A stretch of DNA of 64,000 bases from positions 124,001 to 188,000 of the forward strand of contig LLEY01000036.1 in NCBI GenBank assembly GCA_001414485.1, read 5' to 3'. The notes under the pieces were generated by a model, which saw only the letters and a list, made by a program, of their open reading frames with translations, made no database searches and was not told the origin of the DNA. Made by a program: the position numbers and the translations under genes. Shown here piece by piece: positions 38,629 to 49,274 of this stretch; within the stretch, counting starts at the first letter, position 1; every line of letters starts with the position of its first letter. This DNA is from Calycina herbarum. Taxonomy: Eukaryota; Ascomycota; Leotiomycetes; Helotiales; Pezizellaceae.

Positions 38629-41180
38629 ATGAGGGCCGGACTTCTGAACAGTAGCAGGTCTGCTATTGCTATTAGGGTAAGTGCCCTCTCCCATCATGAA
38701 TAGTGCTCTCAATTGACCTTCAACCCCAGAGTTCGCAGCCTGCATATACATACACCAACATCCTCAGACCGCGATGCGCTCGAACTCTCGCAACCATCAC
38801 GAATGCTCCCTCCCACGAATACAAACCCGACATTGAGTTACGAACCCCTCCATACCCAAAGCTCCTGAAAAGGCTCGAGGAAGTTCGAAGAGTCCTGGGC
38901 AACGAAAGGCAACTCACCCTCGCCGAGAAGATTCTCTATTCGCATTTAGACAACCCCGAAGAAGCGCTGCTTTCCAACACCGACAATGGGCTCAATATTC
39001 GAGGCAATGCCACTCTTAAGCTCAAGCCCGATCGAGTTGCCATGCAGGATGCATCTGCCCAAATGGCATTGCTTCAATTCATGACCTGCAACCTCCCTTC
39101 GACCTCGGTCCCAGCCAGTATCCATTGCGATCATATGATTGTGGGAGAGCAGGGTGCGGATGTGGATCTGCCAGAGTCCATCAAGGGAAACAAGGAGGTC
39201 TTCGACTTCTTGGAGTCTGCGGCTAAGAAATATGGCATCGAGTTCTGGCCGCCCGGAGCAGGAATCATTCATCAAACCGTTTTGGAAAACTATTCAGCAC
39301 CAGGACTGATGATGCTTGGAACAGATAGTCATACCCCCAACGCTGGTGGACTCGGGGCTATTGCAATTGGTGTCGGTGGTGCAGATGCTGTTGACGCTCT
39401 TGTGGATTTCCCATGGGAATTGAAAGCTCCCAAAGTTCTTGGGGTTCGACTCGAGGGACAACTGAGTGGTTGGGCCTCGCCAAAGGACGTTATTCTCTAT
39501 CTTGCCGGAAAATTGACTGTTCGTGGTGGCACTGGATATATCATTGAATACCATGGACCTGGTGTTGATACTCTTAGTTGTACGGGTATGGCTACCATAT
39601 GTAATATGGGAGCAGAAGTTGGTGCTACCACATCCATCTTCCCCTTCTCGTCGAGCCATATCCCGTACCTTGACTCAACAGGCAGAGCTTCCGTAGCACT
39701 CCAAGCGCAAGCCATAGCGTCTGCTCCATCTATTCGAAACCTTCTCAGAGCTGACAAAAACGCTCATTATGACGAGCTCATCACAATTGATCTCTCTACC
39801 CTTGAGCCACATGTCAATGGGCCAAATACACCCGATTTATCAACCCCACTTTCCCAATTTGCCAGTGCTGTAGCCAAAAATGACTGGCCCACGACTGTCT
39901 CTGCAGGATTGATTGGAAGTTGTACAAACAGCTCTTATCAAGACATGGCTCGCGCTGAAGATCTTGTCAAACAAGCAACAGAAGCTGGTCTTACTCCAGT
40001 AAACGACTTTTTCGTTACTCCAGGCAGTGAGCAGATCCGAGCTACTCTGGATCGCGATCAAACCCTCTCTACCTTTGAGAAGGCTGGCGGTGTCGTCCTT
40101 GCTAATGCATGTGGTCCATGGTAAGAAATATTCTATTGAATAGGATTATTTTGATGCTAATAGTATTATAGTATCGGGCAATGGAAACGTACCGATGGTG
40201 TTTCCAATGGAGACAAGAACGCTATTTTCACATCCTACAACCGAAATTTCCGTGGCCGAAATGATGGTAACCCAGACACCATGAACTTTCTCGCCAGTCC
40301 GGAAATCGTAACAGCAATGTCTTATAGTGGAAGCACAACTTTCAATCCCTTGACAGACAGTATTACTACTCCATCCGGCAAGGAATTTCGCTTTTCACCA
40401 CCAACTGGTGCTGAACTCCCACAAGGTGGCTTCGAAATTGGAAACCCGGATTTTCTTCCCACTGCAGGAGCTCCTTCCCCTTCAACCCCCGTCATCGTTT
40501 CACCTACATCAGACCGCCTCGCCCTCCTCGAACCTTTCGCTCCTTTCCCATCAGGCGACCTCTCCGGCCTCCGAGTTCTATACAAAGTGACTGGAAAATG
40601 CACCACCGATACCATCTCCGCAGCTGGCCCATGGTTGAAATACAAAGGCCATCTCCCAAATATCAGCACCAACACCTTGATTGGAGCAACCAATGCTGCA
40701 ACAGGAGAAGTCAACGTAGCATACGACACCGACGGATCCACCTCCAGCATTCCTGATCTCGCACAGAAATGGAAAGACGAAGGCATCGAATGGCTTGTCG
40801 TAGCAGAACACAACTACGGTGAAGGCTCGGCTCGTGAACACGCCGCCTTACAACCTCGATACCTCGGTGGTCGTGTGATCTTGGCTAAATCTTTCGCTCG
40901 TATCCACGAGACGAATCTTAAAAAACAGGGTGTTGTCCCTCTTACCTTTGCTAATGAGAAGGATTATGATCTTATCACTGCTTGTGATGAGGTTGAGACG
41001 GTTGGACTTTACGATGCGTTGAAGGCTGGGGGTAAGGGGAGTGTGAGTTTGAAATTGAAGAAGAGGGCTATGGGTGAGGAGGTGGTTATTCAGACTAAGC
41101 ATACGATGAGTGAGGATCAGTGTAGCTTTGTGCTTGCGGGGAGTGCGTTGAATTTGTTGGCTAAGATGAAGAGGAATTGA
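38629..41180 (+). CDS. aco2: Mitochondrial aconitase of the Aco2 class, three exons
   Basis: Predicted exons 38629-38676, 38730-40120 and 40172-41180 give 815 residues. Introns of 53 and 51 nt have GTAAGT/CAG and GTAAGA/TAG borders. Residues 1-40 are basic and Ser/Thr-rich, like a mitochondrial presequence ending near 'CARTLATIT'. The aconitase signature LGTDSHTPNAGG is near 212-223; the three 4Fe-4S ligands are Cys414 (GSCTNSS), Cys477 and Cys480 (NACGPC), spaced 63 and 3 as in mammalian aconitase; the second intron splits the last Cys codon. The C-terminal swivel domain has GEGSAREHAALQPR near 697 and SFARIHETNLKKQG near 720. The enzyme interconverts citrate and isocitrate in the matrix; the yeast Aco2 orthologue also acts on homocitrate in lysine synthesis, so that role is possible here. 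The frame is intact, with no RIP, although transposons begin about 400 bp upstream. A start at 38703 is the alternative but gives a poor presequence. Confidence 0.93.
38677..38729 (+). other. Intron 1 of the aconitase gene
   Basis: 53 nt, GTAAGT donor after codon 16 (phase 0), CCCCAG acceptor, TTGAC-like branch site about 15 nt upstream. It joins MRAGLLNSSRSAIAIR to SSQPAYTYT, keeping the frame and supplying an Arg/Ser-rich presequence. Confidence 0.75.
40121..40171 (+). other. Intron 2 of the aconitase gene
   Basis: 51 nt, donor GTAAGA, branch TGCTAAT near 40155-40161, acceptor ATAG. It splits the third cluster Cys codon (TG|T) and restores the conserved GPCIGQW. Confidence 0.93.
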
Positions 41181-42049
41181 TGGAACTTCTTGAGCTCATA
41201 TTTTTAAATTTTTGTACTTTAGAATTGAGGGTTGGCGTTTTAAAAATGGAAGTAGATACCTTTGATTTATTTCATACTGTACTATGATGAGATAAAAAGT
41301 GAGATATTAAAACCTGACTTGCGAGCCCTTGGTTTGTTCTGGGTTAAAGGTACAGAATTAGGGGATGATGGGAAATTTGTTTCAGAAGTGTTAGGAAATT
41401 CTGGCACTATAGTTTGAGTTTCTTTTTGACAAGGATATTGCCGAAGATTTCTATACGTAGTCAAGTAAAGAGGAAACACTTTCTGTATAAAGTAATCGTT
41501 TCTTCACATCTCACAATTTTGCAAAGAATGCTTATACATCCATTCTAGAAACGACAGACGAAAAGGAAAAGGTAAGACAATATCTGAACACGCCATGTGT
41601 GTGAAACCCCAAACGAAACTAACCACACCAAACCAAACCGACGACGAGCGTCCCATCGTACTCCTGGCATGTTTGTATTCATTCAATTTTCGCGATGGTT
41701 GGTATTGTCACTGCTACTCTCACTTCAAAGAATGGTGCACTTTGACTTCGATTGGCGCTCTTGACGACTTGTGGTCTGGGCCTTAGCATCTGTATTGAAT
41801 CAGAAGATACTCAAAAGTAGGAGATTTTGAGGAGAGGGTGTGTACATACTAGGTGGACTTGCCGAAGCCACGCTTAAGATTTCTTTAAGTAAGAAAAAGG
41901 CATCTCTCTTTCTGGCCATGCCCAGATCAACAGGTTGGGCTGAAGGTATTGTGCCATTCTCCACGTCACTGGCGATGAATAGTATGTCTGGTCCGTCAAC
42001 TGCCTGTTTATAGGATGGTAGGTGTGCCATTTTCGATTGTACCAGATGA
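41181..42049. other. Intergenic stretch downstream of the aconitase gene
   Basis: Normal base composition. The first 300 bp should hold the aconitase 3' UTR and polyadenylation region (AT-rich ATATTTTTAAATTTTTG at 41199-41215). Beyond that I see only short unsupported frames; no domain, repeat or RNA gene. Confidence 0.5.
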
Positions 42050-42562
42050 GAATTATGATAAGGAGGGAGAGACGAGGAAGTTACTCATTATATTCTGCTT
42101 AAACGAAGTACGCCCGGCCCCCAGCAAACGATCCGGGGTCTGGAACATGGCTCCTGACAACGATGCGACAGATTTACCCAATTCCCTCTTTTCCTTAGTT
42201 TCCTTTACGCCTTCCGCCAGAGAGATCGCGCAGAACTCTCCCTCGTCAGGGTAGCCAGTTCCATTATAGTAATCTGGCCATGGCAAGCCCTTTTTTAAGA
42301 GTAGAATCATCCACCGCACATCCGAAATACATGATTGCGCATACCAACAACGAAAGATCCCAATGAACGTTCAGATCACAGTCGCGATCCATAATCCTAT
42401 GGTTTCCCCCACAACGGAATAAATACCCCAGGCATTGGAAAACAATTCGAAGATGCCACACCACAACGTCCGCAAAGATACGAAAGTAACGAGCCGAATA
42501 CAACAGTTTGTGTCCATGAAGGAACACCATTAATGCTCTAAAGTTCCTCTGTTGGTTCATGA
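42050..42562 (-). pseudogene. Diverged copy of an unknown small gene (GEFC repeat, copy 1)
   Basis: Minus strand. A frame around 42250-42080 reads 'GYPDEGEFCAISLAEGVKE', which parallels 'DHPGEREFCTIFLVEGAKD' near 42895-42840 and 'DYAGEREFCANLTDPGKD' near 43073-43020. Upstream, ATGAACCAAC at 42560 resembles the ATGAGTGAACCAAC start at 43188. The two halves are in different frames, so I read it as a decayed duplicate. Function unknown; no family recognised. Confidence 0.4.
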
Positions 42563-42685
42563 TACTGTCAATCGATTAAAAAATAAATAACGCCGTTTTG
42601 TATTGTAGAGGTCTTCCGCCACCGGACGATCCAAACTCCGAGATGAGAGGAGTATCGAAAAAGGACGACAGAGATCACAAATTTA

Positions 42686-43984
42686 TTGACCGCATCTGAA
42701 ATTTTGAGGGCGTTCCTCTTTTAGCAATATCAAAGAACCTCGTTAGAGTAATGCTGGGATGGGAATGTAAGCGAGAGGGAGCTCGTTGCCCAAATCTAGG
42801 GGGTGGACGGGGAATAAAGCGAGGCACCTTGTTGTCCTTTGCGCCTTCCACCAGAAAGATCGTGCAGAACTCTCGCTCGCCAGGGTGGTCAGTTGCGACT
42901 TCCTCCCGGGAACTGAGTTCCAGGGCAGAGGTAGCTTCAGCGGTTGGCTCTGCGCCAGTCTCTCTTAGTCGTGACTTCCTTTGGAATAGAGATCGGAATC
43001 GTCATGCCGAATGCAAAGTCTTTGCCAGGGTCAGTAAGGTTGGCGCAGAACTCTCGCTCCCCCGCGTAGTCAGTTGCCACTGCCTTCCCAGAGTTGGGTG
43101 CGATGCCAGAAGGAACTTGATATTGCATGGGTGCAGCTTTTACAAGAGAATAGCCTGTGGTGGCACAAGCCATGGTTGGTTCACTCATTTTTGCTGTGTT
43201 TGTGTGGTGCAGATCGGTTGGTGTTGTACAATGAAAAGTTGTTTGTAAAAAGTATTGAAAGAGGAAAGGAAACAAGGTCCCGCTCCTAACGATAAAATCT
43301 TTTTGACCGCATCTGAAATTTCGAGGCCAGCTGGGACCCGATCTCCACCAATGTGAATGAGATGAAGAGTTTGAAAACACTTCCTGGGAAGTAGTTGTTG
43401 AAGGAACAAAAGTCGGAAATTCGTTTTGCATCCACATCAATTAGATAAACTGTGAGCGAGATGCTCAAATCCAATGACCGCATCTGAAATTTCGAGGTTG
43501 TTTGTCTTTTGACACTATCTTAAGTCAGTATTACTTCAAAGAGTTGAGAGAATGAAAGTGATGATCGGAAGGAGCACTTACTGGCCAATGACCATGGTTC
43601 TGGCAGCACAACCAATGGCCGAGATCTTCCTCTGGACTTCTGAAAATGGCTTTGGATGTAATATTGTACACATTTGCTGTTCTCGCCTCATCTAGTAATT
43701 CTGGAACGGGAACATCTGAGGCGAGAGTGTGAATGGAGACTCAAGCAACGGATCGATCGCATGATGGACAGACTTGACTGGAGACTTCATAGCGGAGGTG
43801 TTGTGTATGTGCCAGTTAGAGATTCGACATATTCGACGTCGTCATCTCCACTGCCAACTGCATCCTCCTCAAAATAGGCTGCAAAGGTTGGCTCGGTGTT
43901 GTTTTCGATGCTTTGTATAACGCCATACTCCTCCATACTTCTCATGACGCTGTAACCTTGACCGCATCTGAAATTTTGAGGGGA
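42686..43984 (+). repeat. Four copies of a 24-bp motif (TTGACCGCATCTGAAATTT)
   Basis: Copies begin at about 42686, 43304, 43474 and 43959, spaced irregularly (about 620, 170 and 485 bp), all in the same orientation. Three extend further with a GTTCTCTTTTGGCACTATC-like tail. On the minus strand the motif reads AAATTTCAG followed by ATGCGGTCA, which looks like a 3' splice site plus the start of an exon. They are most simply exon borders of decayed tandem gene copies. Confidence 0.7.
42743..43188 (-). CDS. Unknown small gene with two tandem GEREFC repeats, probably frameshifted
   Basis: Minus strand. A good start context CAAAAATGAGTG at 43188 opens an 83-residue frame ending at 42937 ('MSEPTMACATTGYSLVKAAP' at the start, 'KAVATDYAGEREFC' mid-way). 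Shifting frame by one after about 42975, a second frame continues to 42743 with 'EEVATDHPGEREFC', clearly a second copy of the same repeat. Either the gene ends at 42937 or a one-base indel has cut off the second repeat. No signal peptide, no known motif; the single Cys per repeat is the only conserved special residue. Function unknown. Confidence 0.4.
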
Positions 43985-44294
43985 GTTCTCTTTGGGCACT
44001 ATCGAAGAATTAGTTCAAAGGATCCAAAGGGGTAATAATAAGAAGCACTTGCAGGCTAGGAATAATGGTCTTGGTAGCACAACCAATGACCACGTCTTCC
44101 TCGGACAGTGGGCCAAGTCTCTCATGGGCATCCCTCCATAATACCAGTGTTATTGTGAACTGGCAAAAAGCGAGATCCAACGCTATCATCGATTGGCATC
44201 TCGTCCTCCTCACTGTCAGCATTCAGCTTGGAATACTTCCCCTCCATCATCTTCCTAACATTAGGCCAACCCATGACCTGAGAGTATACGGCAC
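43498..44294 (-). pseudogene. Decayed tandem gene copies, unknown family
   Basis: Between the repeated motifs the minus strand has only short frames, the best being 43999-43787 (70 codons, ending in an acidic 'EEDAVGSGDDDVEYVE'). No single frame or consistent splicing joins them. Base composition is normal, so decay here is by indels rather than RIP. Function unknown. Confidence 0.35.
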
Positions 44295-45058
44295 CTATCG
44301 ATCTTGGTTGGAGAACATGTGCTGCCCTGACTGTTTCATGAGGGTCCTAGCAGAATTCAAACTAACCGGGAGCTTCTCGCCAATGCGCATTTTGATTCCT
44401 GCGGAAGCATCATTGTGATCTTGAGTAATCGCAAGCCAATTTTTCATATGGAGTCGCCAATCCTTTTCTTCAATCTTGGTTGAAGAATATGATTTGAAGT
44501 TGTTCTTGACACGCTCATGGGACTCAAACTCGATGAAAATGATTTTTACTGGGAGTTCCACTCGAAATACTTTTGGTGGGGGACTTGAAGCTCCAGGTTC
44601 TAAGTTCTGTATCCAGCAGATGGCACTTTCCTTTGGGCTTTCAGACAATAGACTAGTCTCTCGTAGGTAGCACTGCTGCTTCGCTTGAGACCCTTGATAG
44701 AAACGAAGTTCTCCTTGACCTCTGAGCTTCAGGCATGAAGCTGCTGGTGGGATCACCAATCGAAGGACATGGAAATTGGCTGCCGACTGAGGACTCTATG
44801 GGTTTAGGGCTGGGCTGCTTGGTGGGGTATTTGAAGGTCCAGGTTCTGCCTGGGTGAGCTTCAATTTGCTGTCTTGTTTGATTCCAAGTTGGTAGAGCAT
44901 CTCTTCCTCTCTTCAAAAGAAAGCTTGTTCAGGGTACGTGCATCGAATGTATAGGAGGACATCTGAGTCAAACATATTATCACCGGCAGATAGACAAAGC
45001 CAGCAACATCCCGGTGGTGCATGACAGCTAGCGAGATATGGAAGGGATGCAATACCAA
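44295..45058 (-). pseudogene. Family-F copy A: degenerate unknown gene
   Basis: Minus strand. Contains, in order, a 'FDARTLNKLSFEERKRC' segment (44955-44890), a Pro/Ser-rich stretch, a 154-codon frame (44759-44295) with 'VKIIFIEFESHERVKNNF' at 44550-44497, and a stop at 44295. The first segment recurs at 46836-46780 and the second at 45889, 46210 and 48710. The segments are in different frames separated by stops, so it is probably a broken copy, unless unrecognised introns join them. No known domain. Confidence 0.4.
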
Positions 45059-45169
45059 TTAGTGCTTTCTACCAGTCACTAATTGTTACCTCTTTGTGCT
45101 TCGAGCTTCTCTTGAAATCAACGCTCCTTTTGGATAGAGTTCGCTTAAGGGTTGAGAATGATGATCGTG

Positions 45170-45900
45170 ATGGGCCAGTAGAAGTGCTTTCAATGGCAGC
45201 ACTGACTGGAGATTCCTCCTTTTGAGGGAGAGTAACAATGCGATAAAAGGTTCGTTGCTAGACACGAACAGCGTTACAAGGTACTACTTTATGTGTGATG
45301 ACGATATCCTTCAACTTCTTATAAAACCGAGCAGTAAAGTGTCGGATAGGGAGTGGTTCCTCGAGAATCAGAGTATTACCATTTTGTTGATGATAGAAAT
45401 TCGTGTTGATAATGTTGAGCAAGTGTTGTACTGAACGAGCAATAAACGAGCTAGAGGACGAATGCATAAGAGGAGTGGGGGAGCCACCTGGAATGAACGA
45501 TGGCGTATTAGCATTGAATGTTCCTGGTGGAGAACGAGATGGCGATGAATTCGGGACAAATGCTGCTGTGTGTGCGTTGAAACCAAAGACGGTTGTTTGT
45601 AAGAAGTGCTTAGGGGTAACAGAGCCCACGACGTTGCCGTTCAAGTCAGCCGATGGTGTTTGCAAGAAGTGCCTAGGGAGAGCAGGGACGACAACGTTTC
45701 TAACGTCTCCAACGATGCGATATTGGATTCCAACATTGTACTGCGTGTAACCAAGGGCTTGTTTCATTTAATAGAGTTCCATGGCTCTTCGTGATTGTGG
45801 ATTCTTCCAATTAAAGCGTCGATGGTGGTTCCGCTGAAGTTGTTCCTGACGCGCTCATAGGCTTCAAAATTGATGTAAATAATTTTTCAGCGTTGGAAAT
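45170..45900 (-). pseudogene. Family-F copy B: unknown gene with HFLQT repeats
   Basis: Minus strand. The segment 'KIIYINFEAYERVRNNF' (45889-45837) runs on in the same frame into 'TTIDALIGRIHNHEEPW' (45830-45780) and then stops at 45765. A 169-codon frame follows at 45767-45258, with an internal duplication 'RHFLQTPSADLNGN' / 'KHFLQTTVFGFNAH' (about 45680-45570) and a Ser/Pro-rich middle. That start codon lies directly behind a stop, so this frame may be an exon rather than a full gene. Unknown function. Confidence 0.4.
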
Positions 45901-46028
45901 CCAATCTTTCATATGGACTCTCCGAACTTTTTCTTGGGTTCGATAAACGAGTCGAACGCCTTCTCGATCTCTCTCTTACCAGATGGGGTGTGGCCGTGGT
46001 CCCTCAGTGGAGTAAACAACAAACTGCT

Positions 46029-46860
46029 TTAGGCGACGGTTGGAAATTTGTTTTCGCCATTTGTCGGCATTATAAATGTCTTGAGAGGAATTTCAATCGA
46101 AGTCTTTTCTGTAGGGACACTTGAAGGTCCATGTTTGGTCCTCAGTCGGAAGGGGGTACGATAAATATCTTGATTCTCATGGGCCTCACAATCGATGGAA
46201 ATCATTTTTAGCATGGATGTTGGGCATTTGTGAGATAGTTACCTTTCTTCCTCTTCTCCAGGAATTTGAGCTCCGCTGACTTGAGAGACTAGGGTTCTTC
46301 TTCAAAATGCTTTGCTCCGCATTTTCCGAAAATGGTTTCCTTCTGGCCCCCCACGCAAGAATTCTTCAACCATTGCATGAAAGTCATTTAATCGAGTTTT
46401 AAGGCTTTCCGTGATTGTGGAATCTTCCAATTTCTGAGTCGATAATAGTTCCTGAGAGGAAGGGTTTTGCTACCAGCATAGCAGCCACGATGCTTTTAGT
46501 CGAAGGTCGATCTTGTGCTTCTGAGCGCTGGCGGATATGAATTTGGGCAGTGTGAACAATATTCGTATAGGCAGCTATAATTATAACTTTGTAATCGAAG
46601 CCTTCCTCTTGTGATGCTTCTAGAAAGATGCGATAGAACACTACAGAGTCTTCAGGCAGAGAGGGCAATTCCCTCCGGCTTGGGGTTGTACGAGAGCTAC
46701 CTAGCGCACTACGTGATGGAGGACTGAAAGCTAGTTGGTGAACAGGCAGAGTGGTGGTAGCCTTATCAGAGAAAACAGCATCTCTTCCTCTTCTCAAGAC
46801 TAAGCGCATGTTCAAGGTACGTGTATCGAATGCCATCAGTGAAAGCTATAACATTATTGT
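46029..46860 (-). pseudogene. Family-F copy C: degenerate unknown gene
   Basis: Minus strand. A 145-codon ATG frame (46836-46399) begins 'MAFDTRTLNMRLVLRRG', contains 'VFYRIFLEASQEEGFDYK', and ends 'GTIIDSEIGRFHNHGKP', which matches copy B. Downstream, 'LKMISIDCEAHENQD' (46210-46165) matches the FEAHERV segment but stands in a separate frame. Order of the shared segments differs from copy B, so the copies are rearranged or truncated. Unknown function. Confidence 0.4.
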
Positions 46861-48292
46861 AATTTGTATCCCCTCCCGCATTCACCGAACGTAAATCATG
46901 CAACGAATTTCCTTTGAGAGAGATCGGAACAAGCTAAACTCAACAGCAGGATCAGACTTGTCAAATCTTTCCAAATTGCCCGTCTCAGGGTCGACGTTGA
47001 AACCAGAGTGTTACCGAGAGGTTTTCACTCTCTACAGCTGGTAGTAAGTTGAAGTGATGCATGCATTCGAGGATTTTCTTTTGGTTCGCAACAAGCGCTC
47101 GAGTATGACTTCTTTCCTACTGCAGCCTGGTTCCAACAAGCATAGTAAGTGGAGAACAAATTCGATGATTCATCTTGACCAAGCTACTCGTAGGGATCCC
47201 TGCTTCTTCGCCTGATTGAGACCAAACTCTTCTTGACGCTGACTCGGAGGTGCTGAAGCTTAGCTTGGGGTTCGAAATAGAACCCGATTTTCGTATGCGA
47301 GACCTCGACAATGAACGGTGAAGAAATGGCGAATGAAGATAACCAGAACCTGGCGCGGGCCATTGAATAGGACTTCCAAGAGTACTGTCTTTCCATCCGA
47401 ATCCAACACAACCATTCCCTTAAATCTTTTCAATACCTTAACTTTTGGTCGGAAATCAGTGGGCTGATGAGGATGCTCAGATGGTAGAACAGTGGTCTTA
47501 TCCTCACCAGAAGCACTTGGAGGGCTTGGTGATGGATTGAACGGCCAGGGTTTGAAAACCTAGGATCCTCAAATGGCCCCGCCACCTATTCTCCGTCTCC
47601 CACCTCCGTATCTACTGCAAACATGACTTTTTGGCAATTCTAACTTGGTTCCAGCAAGCATTATAGGAGGAGAAAGAATTCGATGATCGATTTTCGGGAA
47701 CTACTTGAAGAAACAGACATCAGGGATACCTCCAACGAAACTCATGTGCGAGTTTACTTACCAATAATACCAACAAAGCAAACTACTAGATGATGATCCA
47801 AGGCCACTTGTAGCTGGATCTGTCGTTGAGGGCGGCGTAAGATGAGATAGTCGCTGTTCCAATAACTGGGGATTGAAGAGAATTGGAGCAGGTCAACTTT
47901 CCATCTTGGTTGAGGATCAGAGCGCGGACAATCGACTTTCCAAGGTGTCAACAGCTCAGTGGAATGGTAGAGTGAAAGAGTGGTTGATTATGCGGGAGAC
48001 CAACAAGGGTCTCCTGGAGCTGCACAGAGAAGCGTTATTGTCTCCATTGTTAGTACCGGGGTCTTCACGCAAATCCAACTTTGTACCCATAAGGAAGATA
48101 GGAGGAGAACGATTTCGATGAACCTCAAAAGATTACTAGAAGAAAAGAGAAATCAGCGATGCATTCAACGAGAGCTATTTGCGAAGTGTAATCCACCAAG
48201 CAGACCGACGAACCGACCTCCAAGCCAAGCTAGACCAGACCTAAGAGGAGCACTCAAGACAGTTCTGGGTTTGGATAAAAGAAGATTCGGGG
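46861..48292 (-). pseudogene. Decayed tandem copies carrying a repeated hydrophobic-exon segment
   Basis: Minus strand. A segment encoding a hydrophobic run recurs at about 47180-47125 (IIEFVLHLLCLLEPGC), 47690-47641 (interrupted by a stop), and 48120-48065 (IEIVLLLSSLW); further copies lie at 48972-48920 and 49650-49600. Each follows a pyrimidine-rich stretch ending in AAG or TAG, like a splice acceptor. A 65-codon frame (47951-47754) ends at a good GTAAGT donor before the second copy. Frames are broken by stops and shifts. I regard them as dead paralogues of the gene at 48293-48972. Confidence 0.4.
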
Positions 48293-48972
48293 TCACAGTA
48301 TCATGTAATGGACTTCCTTTGGTAGATCCTGGAACAATTGGAACTCGATGGCAGGAGTACTCTTCTCCAAGAACTTGCAGTCTTGCTTGTCGAAACCATA
48401 TATCTTTCCAGTGTTTGGATTGATGACAAGGCTTGAAGGTGCACCGAGGTAGAATCTAGCAATTTGGCCTTGAGGACCCGGCGCTATCAAAGTCGTTAGA
48501 TAGGGGTAAAAAATGTTTGAGAGAGGATTAGACATTGGAAGGAAGAAAGGATGTGTAATGAATCGCACAGGAGACGAAAGAGCAAGAAGCAGGCTTACCA
48601 GGGGAGCCATCGTATTGGAAGAAGGAGCCATAGGCCGTTGTCTGGGCTGCACCCTGGTTTGGAGTTGTTGACGCGCCGATGGGCCTCAAAATCGATGGAA
48701 ATGATGATTGAGCTGTGGAAGGAACTTTCGAGGAACTTGTGGCTAGATTATGATGCGTGCTTCCTCTTCGGCAACCTGAAGCTGTCAAGAAAATGGAGTC
48801 GAAGTGCCTACGAGGTGTTAGCTAAACAGTCCCAAGACATGAAAGGGAAACCACAACAACTATATAAATACAGTTGTGCAGTAAGGGAACAGTAGAACTT
48901 ACTTCGGGAAGCCTTTGATGAAAGTGGAACAAGAAATGTACATAGTAGGAGAACCAATCCAATGATGGATTT
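48293..48972 (-). CDS. Unknown single-pass membrane or secreted protein, three exons, 5' end open
   Basis: Exons on the minus strand: 48972-48903, 48781-48599, 48483-48293. The splice sites are good (GTAAGT...GACAG, 121 nt with GCTAAC branch; GTAAGC...GATAG, 115 nt with CTAAC branch) and phases agree, giving 147 residues to a TGA at 48293. Exon 1 has the hydrophobic run SIIGLVLLLCTFLVPLSSKA (residues 2-21), a signal anchor or signal peptide. Exon 2 is Ser/Thr-rich and ends YGSFFQYDGSP; exon 3 has QIARFYLGAPSSLVINPNTG then FDKQDCKF. An ATG frame at 49274-49031 with a GT donor could be an earlier exon, but its phase is off by one, so the start is unresolved. No family recognised; it looks like a wall-facing or extracellular protein. 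It is the best preserved member of the duplicated set around it. Confidence 0.5.
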
Positions 48973-49030
48973 CTGAAACCAATAGAGAGAAGAATGATTT
49001 CTTTGGGTAAGGGCGGAGCGTTTCAAGTAC

Positions 49031-49274
49031 TTATGAGCTTTGGTCTCCGCTCCTGCTGTTGTTCTGCCGCGAGCTGGCTCAAGCTGTGGTCCTCCGGTCC
49101 AATTCCCTCCAATATGCTTTCAGGGTCTCTAGACAACAGGAGGATGTCAGATAATAACTCAGGTGGTTTCGGATAGAATTTGTGTGGATGTGCAGGAACT
49201 TCAGTATTGTTCAGGGGCTTAACACCACATTGTTCAGTAATTGCTTGAGAACCCTGTTGACGTATTTGGTCCAT
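49031..49274 (-). CDS. Possible first exon of the membrane-protein gene
   Basis: An ATG at 49274 opens 81 codons, Pro-rich in the middle ('EVPAHPHKFYPKPPELLSD') and Gln/Glu-rich at the end, stopping soon after a GTACTT donor at 49030. A 58-nt intron to the TTTCAG at 48973 would reach the hydrophobic exon, but leaves the frame one base out. Either an indel has broken the gene or another junction is used. A short cytosolic tail before a membrane segment would fit the layout. Confidence 0.35.

Noticed and set aside
38703..38729. Start of aconitase at the ATG at 38703
   Set aside because: It gives a short acidic/Gln-rich leader; the upstream ATG at 38629 plus a consensus 53-nt intron gives a proper presequence. 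Kept as the alternative.
38473..41102. Several open frames antisense to the aconitase gene (60-163 codons)
   Set aside because: They are shadows of a strongly supported coding sequence; no domain, no splice logic, and codon positions follow the sense frame.
41181..42030. Protein-coding genes in the 60-76 codon frames after the aconitase gene
   Set aside because: Short, no splice sites or start context of note, no shared segments with the duplicated arrays.
42686..43984. CRISPR-like array from the four 24-bp repeats
   Set aside because: Spacing is irregular (about 170 to 620 bp), the organism is a eukaryote, and the motif reads as a splice-acceptor border.
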